DNA of 64,000 bases, taken from contig CAWADL010000013.1 in NCBI GenBank assembly GCA_963780825.1, positions 186,001 to 250,000 on the forward strand, given 5' to 3'. This DNA is from Roseiarcus sp963780825 (lineage in GTDB: Bacteria > Pseudomonadota > Alphaproteobacteria > Rhizobiales > Beijerinckiaceae). The notes beneath the pieces were generated by a model. That model saw only the letters and a list, made by a program, of their open reading frames with translations, did no database searches and had not been told where the DNA came from. Both the position numbers and the translations under genes were made by a program. Positions 1-7,563 of the stretch are shown here, one piece after another. Each line of letters starts with the position of its first letter. Positions within the stretch are counted from its first letter, which is position 1.

Positions 1-10
1 TCCATAACTC

Positions 11-19
11 TGTGGATAA
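11..19 (-). promoter_or_regulatory. Perfect DnaA-box sequence
   Basis: The 9-mer TGTGGATAA is the exact complement of the consensus DnaA box TTATCCACA. It lies about 70 bp upstream of a small ORF at the window edge. Only one copy is visible here, so it could be a stray match, a DnaA-regulated promoter site, or the edge of a cluster that lies outside the window. Confidence 0.35.
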
Positions 20-82
20 ACTGTTGATCGCGACAAGGAGAGAACATATCATGAACACATAGCGATCAATTGGAGGGAAAAC

Positions 83-187
83 ATGACGCGCGCGCTTACC
101 TTTCTCATCATCGATGCTTTGGAGCTCGGCGCGATCAGCCTGTTCGTGGCGATGATCGCCTGCCTGGCCCGGGCCTGCGGCGCCTGA
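83..187 (+). CDS. Small hydrophobic protein, 34 aa
   Basis: An ATG preceded by a strong Shine-Dalgarno (GGAGGG at 73-78) opens a 34-codon frame. The product is largely hydrophobic: a segment from about residue 5 to 30 (ALTFLIIDALELGAISLF and onward) could form one or two short membrane helices, ending CLARACGA. The spacing of the ribosome site and the membrane-like composition favour a real small membrane protein. I do not recognise a family. A GC-rich repeat separates it from ispDF, so it is probably not cotranscribed with that gene. Confidence 0.4.
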   Translation: MTRALTFLIIDALELGAISLFVAMIACLARACGA

Positions 188-283
188 GCCTGACAGCTTG
201 TTGCGCCCCGCGGCCTTCGGTAAGGACCGGACGTCGTCAGCAGGACTTTGGGTGAAGGAACACAGGGAGCCGGATAAGGCGCA

Positions 284-409
284 TCCCCTCCCCCCTTGTG
301 GGGGAGGGTTAGGGAGGGGGGTCGGTTCGGCTTGGGCCAGGCCCATCCAGATAGGGCGGCGCTTGCGGCTACCCCCCTCCCCGGCCCTCCCCCACAAGGG
401 GGGAGGGGG
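284..409. repeat. Palindromic repeat A, copy 1 (about 125 bp)
   Basis: Two GC-rich arms face each other: the left begins CCCCTCCCCCCTTGTGGGG and the right ends CCCACAAGGGGGGAGGGGG. They flank a less conserved centre of about 45 bp and could form a long hairpin. A close relative lies inside purL (47686-47810), and a single arm is found at 20291-20326. The element fills most of the gap upstream of ispDF. Confidence 0.8.
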
Positions 410-468
410 CGCTGCGGCGACCCTCTTCTCCGTCCACCCAATTTTGCTGGCTCTTTAAGGGGGCCGAC

Positions 469-1637
469 TTGGGCGCGCGGGTTTTTGTTCTTGTCGTGGC
501 GGCTGGCCGCGGCGCGCGGTTCGGCGGCCCGACGCCCAAGCAATGGCTGTCTTGCGCCGGCGAGCCGCTGCTGAGCCGCACCCTGCGCGCGATCGGCGCC
601 GCGCCCGACATCGCCGGCGTGATGGCCGTCATCCACCCCGACGATATCGAGCTCTACGAAGACGCCGTCGCCCATGCGGGCGCGCGAATGACGCCGCCCG
701 GCGTTCGGCGGCGAGACCCGGCAGATCAGCGTGCGCAACGGGCTCGAGGCGCTGGCGCCGCTGCGGCCCGACATCGTGCTGATCCACGACGGCGCGCGGC
801 CGTTCGTTTCCGCCCCGCTGATCGCCCGCGCCGTGGCCGCCGCCGAGCGTTTTGGCGCGGCCATTCCGGCGACCCTGGTCACCGACACCATCAAACAGAT
901 CGACGGCGACCGCATCGTCGCCTCGCCCGACCGCGCCGCCCTGCGCGCGGTGCAGACGCCGCAGGCTTTCCGCTTCGACCTCGTGCTCGCGGCGCATCGC
1001 GCGGCGACCCGCGCCGACTTGACTGACGACGCCGCGGTGGTGGAAGCCGCCGGCCACGCCGTGCACGTGTTCGAGGGCGACCCCGGCAATCTCAAGGTGA
1101 CGACGATGGCGGATCTTCGCGAGGCGGAAAAGCGGCTTCAGCCAGCGCTGACGGACGTGCGGGTCGGCCAGGGTTTCGATGTGCACGCTTTCGCCGAGGG
1201 CGACGCGGTGTGGCTCGGCGGCGTGAAGATCCCGCATGACCGAAAACTGGAAGGCCATTCCGACGCCGACGTCGTGCTGCACGCTTTGTGCGACGCGATC
1301 TACGGCGCGCTGGGCGATGGCGACATCGGCGCGCATTTCCCGCCCTCGGAAGAGAAATGGCGCGGCGCGGCCTCCTCGATTTTTCTGGCTCACGCGGCGG
1401 CCCGCGTGCGGGAGCGCGGCGGCGCGATCGCGCATCTCGACGTGAACCTGGTCTGCGAGGCGCCGAAGGTCGGCCCGCACCGCGACGCCATGCGGGCGCG
1501 GATCGCCGAGATCGCCGGGCGTGACGGTGGACCGGGTTGGCGTCAAGGCGACGACGGCGGAGAAGCTGGGGTTTGTCGGGCGGCGCGAGGGGGTGGCTTG
1601 TATGGCGCTGGCGACGGTGCGGTTGCCGGAGGGGTGA
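469..1637 (+). CDS. ispDF: Bifunctional IspD/IspF (MEP pathway), frameshifted
   Basis: This is a fusion of 2-C-methyl-D-erythritol 4-phosphate cytidylyltransferase (IspD) and 2,4-cyclodiphosphate synthase (IspF), two steps of non-mevalonate isoprenoid synthesis. IspD occupies about residues 1-225, with the CTP-binding AAGRGARFG loop, PKQW and HDGARPF. IspF fills the rest, with GQGFDVHAF, the metal-binding HSDADVVLHALCDA and the ALGDGDIGAHFPPS region. The likely start is TTG at 469, immediately followed by the conserved N-terminal strand. Two single-base insertions break the frame: near 705 (frame 1 to 2) and near 1518 (frame 2 to 3). In the third frame the protein ends with the expected LGFVGRREGVACMALATV tail. 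The gene is essential and normally single copy, so sequencing error is the likeliest cause. The IspDF fusion is typical of alphaproteobacteria. Confidence 0.93.
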
Positions 1638-1949
1638 GCGCCTTGTTTCGGCCTTGAAGCGGAGGCGGCTGACGGTCGTGGCGCGGGATAAGGCGCCGTT
1701 TCGCCCGTTTTGGGTAATCGAAAAACAGCGAATCTTGGCGTTCGGAGCGATTTTCGCTTGAATTTCGCGAGTTCGAGCGTCTTTTGTCCGACCTTAAGGG
1801 CTTGATTTTCCTCGAATGCAATTGCGGCTGACCTAAGATATTCTTTGCCGAATTGGGGAATTTCAAGGGCTTGCAAGCGCGACGACAGGGGCGCCTACGG
1901 TATCCCGGAGAAATTTCGCCGCAAAGTGGCGACTATTTTGACATGGAGG
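1638..1949. other. Intergenic stretch, nothing recognised
   Basis: After the ispDF stop there is a lower-GC stretch with no ORF of convincing composition, no RNA gene and no repeat I could identify. Short frames here lack ribosome sites and do not resemble known proteins. Confidence 0.4.
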
Positions 1950-2336
1950 TCAGAGGGTACGCGCATGAGGGCGAGTGTAGCACATTATTCTGAAAAAGAG
2001 AATATCGGCGGGGAGGCGATACTCGAACCGCGCGCCTGTTTGCGGCGTGGCGTCAAAAACCAGCGTCGACAATAGCGCGCAGCCCGGTCCTAGCAAAGCG
2101 GGATCGCTGATCGCCGCCCGCAGGCGAGCGTTGCCCGACAATTGCGGCTTCCCGCCGTCCGGCCAGAGCGCGTCAGGCTTGGTTGATGGCGGCGGCGGGA
2201 CCGGGCGATCGATGATTGTGTCTTTGAAGACGTTGACGCAGCCTCGACCCTCGACATATTGCGCCTGCCGCTCGGCGAAGACGCCGAACAGGCTGACTTT
2301 CACACGCAGATTGACGGCGTCGATGTCGATTTTCAT
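1950..2336 (-). pseudogene. Relic of a class C beta-lactamase-like serine hydrolase
   Basis: The minus-strand frame carries LFGVFAERQAQYVEGRGCVNV, then a proline-rich linker and KPDALWPDGG. This resembles the N-terminal part of COG1680-type serine hydrolases (compare their FG..R.AVYR.GLGC and PPP...LWP.G segments, recalled from the family). The reading then degenerates after about 100 residues, where the family would continue to its DGRIVAERY segment. No SxxK catalytic domain follows. The 5' end is also missing. I read it as a decayed fragment of a roughly 450-residue enzyme. The assignment rests on short motifs only. Confidence 0.35.
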
Positions 2337-2549
2337 GAGATTGAAAACCTGATGTCCCAGCGGGACCAGATCGTCGCGCTTTCGGGCCCCGTATCAGTAG
2401 CGCTAGGCGATCGGCGCGATGAGTTATTCCCGATCGGGAGACGCCGAAGTCATAGTCTGCGAAGGCTTGCCGCCTGCTCCATGCCATGTGTATGCGATCG
2501 TCGAGCTCTACAGAGGAATGGTCCTTTTAGGCGTCGGTAGGAGTTCGAA

Positions 2550-3998
2550 ATGCCGGGTCCAAATCTTGTTCTCAATCCCGGTTTCGAAACCGGGAATCTC
2601 ACGGATTGGACGGTAACCGATCCTGATTCCGGCGTCGATATCGGCGTTGACAACCAACCGGAGGATGTCAACTCGGGAAGCTACGGCGTCTTCGCTGGAA
2701 ATGCGGTCACAACCACGCTGTCGCAGACGATCGCCACGACGATCGGCGACACCTACAACATCGCGTTTTTTCTCGACGTCTACCAGTCTGACGCCATCGA
2801 CGGCGGCATGACCGCTACGTTTGGTGGTCAAACTGCGGTGTCCCTCACAGCGCCCGCTGAGACAGACGGCGGCGGCAACCCTTTCATCGAATATTCCGCG
2901 ACGATTACGGCGACGTCGACGAGTTCGGTGCTCGAATTCACCTTCAAAGATCCACCCGGCTTTTTCGGCCTCGACGACGTGAGCGTCACCGACGAGACGG
3001 CCTGCTATGTCCGGGGCGCGCGCATCCTCACCGATCGCGGTGAAGTCGCAGTCGAGCGCTTGAGGGTCGGCGATCTCGCCGTCACCGCCTGCGGCGCGCT
3101 GCGGCCAATTCGTTGGCTTGGCCATCGTCGGATCGATATTACCCGCCACCCCCATCCCGCCGCCGTTCGTCCGGTGCGCGTTTCCGCCGGCGCTTTCGGC
3201 GGCGGGCTGCCACGACGCGATCTCTGGCTGTCGCCCGGTCACAACGTCGCCGCGGAGGGCGTGCTGACGCCGATCTCTTGTTTGATCAACGGCCGATCCG
3301 TCGCCCAGGTTGAATGGCGCGAGGTCGAGTATTGGCACGTCGAGCTCGACGCGCACGATGTCATATTCGCCGAGGGGCTGCCGGCGGAATCCTACCTGGA
3401 CTGCGGCAATCGAACCGCCTTCGCCAATGGCGGCGCGTTTATCGAGGCGCATCCGGATTTCGCGCCGAAACGCCGCGCCGACACCTGTCTGCCGCTCATG
3501 CGGGAGGGGCGCCGCGTCGTCGCGATGAAAGCGCGGCTACTGGCGCGCCTTGCCGATGAGGGACACGAGATTGATCAAGAGGCGGGCGCACATGTCGTCG
3601 TCGATGGGCTGAGGGTCGAGCCGGAGCGACTTTCCGACACGCAGTTGCGCTTCGTGTTGCCCGCAGGCGGCCGCGAGATTTCCCTGCGCTCGAACGTGTT
3701 TATCCCCGCGCATACCGTTGCCGAAAGCGTGGACACCCGGGAACTCGGTCTTTGCATCGGCCGATTGCAGATCGATGGCGCAGCGGTAGAGCTCGATGAC
3801 GACGAAGCCTGCGCGACGGGATGGCGTAAGGCCGAATTCGCGGACGGCCATTTTTCGCATCGCTGGACGACCGGCGCCACGCCGGTTCTAGCTGGCGCGC
3901 AAATTGTCATCGTCGATCTGGCGGGCGCTGGATACTATTGGCGCGCGCGGGCGGAGGTTGCGGCTCGCGTTGAGCGGCTAAAGCGCTCCACCCAATAA
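2550..3998 (+). CDS. Hint-domain protein with N-terminal NPGFE beta domain
   Basis: The 482-residue product has two parts. Residues 1-148 form a beta-rich, acidic and Thr/Ser-rich domain opening with LVLNPGFETGNLTDW, a signature of galactose-binding-like and DUF642-type extracellular domains. From residue 150 a Hint (hedgehog/intein) domain follows: ACYVRGARILTDRGEVAVER, then VGDLAVT and PIRWLGHRRIDI, typical of the Hint_2 family. The Hint cysteine is Cys150. In this family the fold may support autoprocessing, but no substrate or C-terminal nucleophile is evident here. The start is set by AGGAG at 2537-2541. There is no signal peptide, so secretion, if any, would be by a leaderless route such as type I. 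Confidence 0.75.
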   Translation: MPGPNLVLNPGFETGNLTDWTVTDPDSGVDIGVDNQPEDVNSGSYGVFAGNAVTTTLSQTIATTIGDTYNIAFFLDVYQSDAIDGGMTATFGGQTAVSLTAPAETDGGGNPFIEYSATITATSTSSVLEFTFKDPPGFFGLDDVSVTDETACYVRGARILTDRGEVAVERLRVGDLAVTACGALRPIRWLGHRRIDITRHPHPAAVRPVRVSAGAFGGGLPRRDLWLSPGHNVAAEGVLTPISCLINGRSVAQVEWREVEYWHVELDAHDVIFAEGLPAESYLDCGNRTAFANGGAFIEAHPDFAPKRRADTCLPLMREGRRVVAMKARLLARLADEGHEIDQEAGAHVVVDGLRVEPERLSDTQLRFVLPAGGREISLRSNVFIPAHTVAESVDTRELGLCIGRLQIDGAAVELDDDEACATGWRKAEFADGHFSHRWTTGATPVLAGAQIVIVDLAGAGYYWRARAEVAARVERLKRSTQ

Positions 3999-4006
3999 GC
4001 TCAGTC

Positions 4007-4156
4007 GTTATTGAGGGCGAAGCGAGGCAATTCAGCGCCGGAGCCGGACGCCGTCGTGTCAATCGCGAGCACATCGGCAACGACCGCCGTTGGCGGCGCC
4101 GAGACCGGAGCATCGCGGAGAGCGTTGGGTTGCTTCGCTTCGCTCGCAATGACGGT
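4007..4156. repeat. REP-like repeat B, copy 1 (degenerate)
   Basis: Two facing arms related to ATTGCGAGCGAAGCGAAGCA lie at 4013-4031 and 4128-4153 (the latter GGTTGCTTCGCTTCGCTCGC). They enclose about 100 bp between the Hint gene and the DUF2442 gene. A cleaner copy of the same family is at 10782-10884. Such bracketing pairs are common intergenic elements in this group. Confidence 0.6.
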
Positions 4157-4316
4157 CAGCCGGTTGAAGCCTCTATTTTGCCGTGTCGCCTTAAGGATCG
4201 GCGAGACAACCTTCGTTATTTGGCGGTCGCGGCCAAGATCGGCTATTCTGCGCGGTAGATCGGCGAGATCGTTCGCGAGACCCGTGAGCAGCGCGACGCT
4301 TTTCTGAGAGCGTGGA

Positions 4317-4700
4317 ATGACCACTTTGCAAATCGAGGTTGAGGACGCTGCGCCGGTTGAGGTTGTTTGCGACAACGACAATCTCAGAGTCCAACTTCAC
4401 GACGGGCGTGTTTTGCAGGCGCCGCTCTGGTGGTATCCTCGCCTTGCGAGCGCGACGCCGGAGACGCGCGCCAAGGTCGAACTGTCGCCGATGGGGATGC
4501 ATTGGTCGGAAATCGACGAAGACATAAGCATCGCCAGTATTTTGCGCGGCCGGAAGGCGCCAGGGGCCATGAAAGCGGACTTTCATGCGCCTGCTGACCG
4601 GCAAGGGCAGAAAGAGGCCTTCGCAGGGTTGGAGGGCATGGGATGGGAGGGAGACCTCGACGCGATGCGCGAGGGACGCGCGCCTGGCGCAATCAAGTGA
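4317..4700 (+). CDS. DUF2442 protein with antitoxin-like C-terminal tail
   Basis: Residues 1-82 fit the DUF2442 pattern: LRVQLHDGRVLQAPLWWYPR, then GMHWSEIDEDISIASILRGR, the characteristic IDEDIS ending. DUF2442 proteins often pair with DUF4160 toxin-like partners, but none is seen alongside. Residues 83-127 are an added tail, AFAGLEGMGWEGDLDAMREG RAPG, reminiscent of the toxin-binding tails of VapB-type antitoxins (G-W-GDLD-R-GR). The start is ATG at 4317. Role unknown; antitoxin-like function is inference from the tail and family habits. Confidence 0.65.
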   Translation: MTTLQIEVEDAAPVEVVCDNDNLRVQLHDGRVLQAPLWWYPRLASATPETRAKVELSPMGMHWSEIDEDISIASILRGRKAPGAMKADFHAPADRQGQKEAFAGLEGMGWEGDLDAMREGRAPGAIK

Positions 4701-4857
4701 TCGTCGACTAAAACCGAACGATGCAATCGGTATCATGTCCCCGTAAAGCCCGTAAAGCCGTAAAGCCCGAATATGTGACACTTGCTTTGGCCATCAGCAA
4801 TGATATTGCATAGAAGTTGCTTCCGCATAGCATCACGGTGTTTGCACGGGGAGAGCT

Positions 4858-5052
4858 ATGTCAAATGTCGATCGCCCATCCCTAAAGGATACCCTTTGGC
4901 ACAGCATGCGCGCCGGATTTGATAGCCATCGCGCCGTGGTCTCAGGACAATTTTCTTTTCGCTTGTCCGAATTTGAACTGCAGGGATGGAAGAGAAAAGG
5001 CTACCGTGATCTGCCGCCTGAAATCATTAAATTCTTGATGATTTTTCCATAG
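4858..5052 (+). CDS. Hypothetical protein, 64 aa
   Basis: The frame starts at ATG 4858 with GGGGAGAG about 8 bases upstream, a good ribosome site. The product (MSNVDRPSLKDTLWHSM to FLMIFP) is mildly basic and has no recognisable domain or membrane segment. It lies in the AT-richer patch and may be an orphan or a remnant. Confidence 0.35.
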   Translation: MSNVDRPSLKDTLWHSMRAGFDSHRAVVSGQFSFRLSEFELQGWKRKGYRDLPPEIIKFLMIFP

Positions 5053-5323
5053 GAGTATATCATACCCCAACAAGCTTTGTACGCGGACAGCGCCCGTTCC
5101 GAAGCGTAGTCGCGATTTGATAAGTAAAAATCAAGGGAGCGGCGTAACTCTACTTTGTAGCAGACCGTTGTCGAGGTGACGCGGGAAAAACACGAGCTGA
5201 TAAGGTTGAGCTGCAATGGTTGGAAAAGATACAGCGGCCATACTGAGGTAAATATTTTGAATATCCGCTTCCGCAGATTTACTTCGCACTGGAGGTAAAG
5301 TCGAGATAACGTCACCATTCAAA

Positions 5324-5746
5324 ATGCCATTGCGGTCCACATTCTGGATTCATTTCTCGCTACGTAATCCTGTTGGATACAAAATCGCTTTAATGCGTAG
5401 CGGCCTTTTAACAAGGAGGCAATTCTTTCGGCCCCATAAATTTGTTATGGAGACAGCGAAAATATTTAAGGAAGTGCTAGGACTGTCACTTCCAATAGAT
5501 TTAAATAAAATAAGCGAAGAATATTGGCGAGAACCGTTCAGAATTAAAGTAAATGACGGCTTAGCATACGTGATCTTCAGGCATTTGTCTGTACGGTTGC
5601 CCCTTAGTCAAGATCCAAATCTGCCTCTAAACGTTAAACTCAATTATGCGCCCGCTCGGTTCAGGTTTCGCCCGGATTTTGGCGTTGTCACAGATTTCTG
5701 GCTTTACGCGTCGCATCGGCCGAAGGAACGGCTCGGCTGGCTTTGA
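5324..5746 (+). CDS. Hypothetical protein, AT-rich codon use
   Basis: The open frame is 140 codons; an internal ATG at 5447 (METAKIFKEVLGLSLP) may be the true start. Its codon use (ATA, TTA, AAA, AAT) is quite unlike neighbouring genes, where third positions are nearly all G or C. This points to horizontal transfer. I recognise no family and see no membrane segment. It could also be non-coding. Confidence 0.3.
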   Translation: MPLRSTFWIHFSLRNPVGYKIALMRSGLLTRRQFFRPHKFVMETAKIFKEVLGLSLPIDLNKISEEYWREPFRIKVNDGLAYVIFRHLSVRLPLSQDPNLPLNVKLNYAPARFRFRPDFGVVTDFWLYASHRPKERLGWL

Positions 5747-5782
5747 GGCTTTGACCGATGTCATATGAGGCATTGACTTTCA

Positions 5783-5829
5783 CCTGACGAGTGATAAAAA
5801 CCAAAAATCATCACTCCTCACTCATCAGG
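5783..5829. promoter_or_regulatory. Inverted repeat upstream of tetR, possible operator
   Basis: CCTGACGAGTGA at 5783-5794 faces TCACTCATCAGG at 5818-5829 (11 of 12 bases complementary). A nested GAGTGAT/ATCACTC pair lies inside. A TTGACT hexamer precedes it at 5773. The position, just before the tetR start, suits autoregulation of the efflux operon. Confidence 0.45.
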
Positions 5830-5836
5830 CTCCCGC

Positions 5837-6456
5837 GTGCCCGTCCCCTCCCCCGATCGCCCCCATGCCGAGGAGATGCGCGCCCGCATTCTGGAGGTCG
5901 CGTGGGACCTGTTCCGCCAGCTCGGCGCGCGCACGACGATCGCGGACATCGCGGAAAAGCTCGGCATGTCGAGCGCCAACGTCTATCGCTTCTACCCTTC
6001 CAAGCAGGCGGTCTGCGAGGCGATCGCGTCGCAACCAGCTGGGCGCGCTGACCCACAAGGCGCGCGAGATCGCCGCCGGCCGCGGCGTCGGCCTCGGAGC
6101 AAAATCCGCGCGATGATGATGATGATGTACGAATGCATGCCCGATCAGATGGTCAATCAATCGCGCGTGCATGAGATCGTCGACGTCGCGATGAGCCGAG
6201 AACTGGCCGGCGATCGAAACATTCAAGCAGGATTGCTGCGCGATCGTCGCCGAACTCATCGCCGAGGGACAGGCGCGCGGCGAGTTCGGTCCCGGCGATC
6301 CCGCATGATCTGGCCGCGCTGACGCTGTGCGCCTGCGCCTGCATCCATCATCCGCACGCTGATCGCGCAACACCGCGAACTCGCCGACAGCGGTTCCGCC
6401 CGAGGCCGTCGTCGATTTCGCGCTGCGCGCGCTGCGTCACCGCGCCCTTTCCCTGA
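5837..6456 (+). pseudogene. TetR-family repressor of RND operon, several indels
   Basis: The N-terminal helix-turn-helix is intact: EEMRARILEVAWDLFRQLGA, then TTIADIAEKLGMSSANVYRF and YPSKQAVCEAIA, classic TetR. Beyond about 6030 the homologous reading hops between frames: QLGALTHKAREIAAG in one, MYECMPDQMVNQSRVHEIVD in another, QDCCAIVAELIAEGQARGEF in a third. The stop is at 6454-6456, 21 bases before the fusion-protein start. As written it cannot make a full regulator. Either the gene is decaying or the sequence is locally poor. It would repress the membrane-fusion/RND genes that follow. Confidence 0.75.
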
Positions 6457-6477
6457 GCGCAGTGGAGGCAGAAGCTC

Positions 6478-7563
6478 ATGAAGCCTCCGCTCGTGTTGGT
6501 TCGCTGCCTGCTCGCCGGCGCGCTCGTCGCGTGCGACGCGCCGGCGCGGCGGGAGCGCGCGCCCGCCGGTTCTGGTGGCGGCGGTGCATTATGAGCCGCG
6601 CGAGCAGGCGCAGGCGCTGCCCGGCATCGTCAAGGCGCGCACCGAGAGCGAACTCGGCTTTCGCGTCGGCGGCCGGATCGAGCGGCGCGTGGTCGACGCC
6701 GGCGCCTTCGTCCGCAAGGGCGAACCGCTCGCCTAGCTCGACCAGAGCGACTTCCAGCTGCAGCTCGAACAGGCGCAGGCCGAGCTCGCCTCCGCGCGCT
6801 CCGCGCTGGTGCAGGCCGAAGCCGAGGAGAAGCGCGATCACTGCGCTGACGCGACAGGGCTGGTCGGCGAACGCCGATTTCGACAAGGCCAAATCCGCCG
6901 CGGATCAGGCCCGCGCCGGCGGCGCGAGGGCCGAGCGCGCCGTCTCGCTGGCGCAGAACTCGCTGGGCTACGCGACCCTGGACGGCCGACGCCGACGGCG
7001 TCGTCAGCGCGGCCGAGGCGGAACCCGGCCAGGTCGTCGCGGCCGGCGCGCCGGTCGTCCGGCTCGCCCATACCGACGTGAAGGAAGCCGCCGTCGCGGT
7101 TCCGGAGAACCTGATGGACCGCGTGCGCGCGGCGCGAGGCGCGCGTCGAATATTGGGCGCTGCCCGGGCGTCGACGACATCGGCGAAACTGCGCGAGCTC
7201 TCGCCCAACGCCGACCCGATGACGCGCACCTACGCCGCGCGCTTCAGCCTGCCGGACGGCGCCCGCGGCGGCGCGGCTCGGCATGAGCGTCACGGTGACG
7301 CTCGACGACGGCGCCGCCGCCGGTGGCGCGCGTGCCCGTCGGGCGCGTTGTTCGACGCAGGGCAAGGGCCCGGAAGTCTGGACCGTCGACCGCGCCGCGG
7401 GCGCGCTCGCGGCGGCGCCGGTGGTGGTGCAGGCCTATGATTCCGAGTTCCGCCTATCGTCGCCTCCGGGCGTTCCCGAAGGGGCCGAGATCGTCGCGCT
7501 CGGCGTGCACAAGCTCGACGCCAAGAGAAGGTTCGCGTCGTCGAAGACCTAGCGGGGCTCTGA
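6478..7563 (+). pseudogene. RND efflux membrane-fusion protein, disrupted
   Basis: This is the periplasmic adaptor of a tripartite RND pump (HlyD/AcrA family). ATG 6478 follows a GGAGG site and opens a lipoprotein-type leader (RCLLAGALVACDAP). Then come fragments in different frames: TESELGFRVGGRIERRVVDA, the coiled-coil hairpin (QLQLEQAQAELASARSALVQ), DADGVVSAAEAEPGQVVAAG and a C-terminal VRVVEDLAGL ending at 7561-7563. Several single-base indels and an in-frame TAG at 6734-6736 (probably CAG originally) interrupt it. It overlaps the RND gene start (TGATG), as expected in an operon. Confidence 0.8.

Larger units (their letters stand above)
4701..5836. other. AT-richer accessory stretch
   Basis: GC content falls visibly here, with runs such as AAAATATTTAAGGAAGTG, compared with the strongly GC-rich neighbours. 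It holds two orphan ORFs (4858-5052 and 5324-5746) and no recognised gene, which suggests acquired DNA. No integrase, transposase or attachment repeat is visible. Confidence 0.5.

Noticed and set aside
198..574. ORFs running through repeat A upstream of ispDF
   Set aside because: They read the repeat itself (PPCGGGLGRG and similar) and overlap the true ispDF start in another frame.
629..1876. 415-codon minus-strand ORF opposite ispDF
   Set aside because: It is a GC-rich shadow of ispDF; the plus strand carries clear IspD and IspF motifs.
5001..5318. 105-codon minus-strand ORF in the AT-rich patch
   Set aside because: Low-complexity hydrophobic reading typical of AT-rich non-coding DNA; no ribosome site and no family resemblance.
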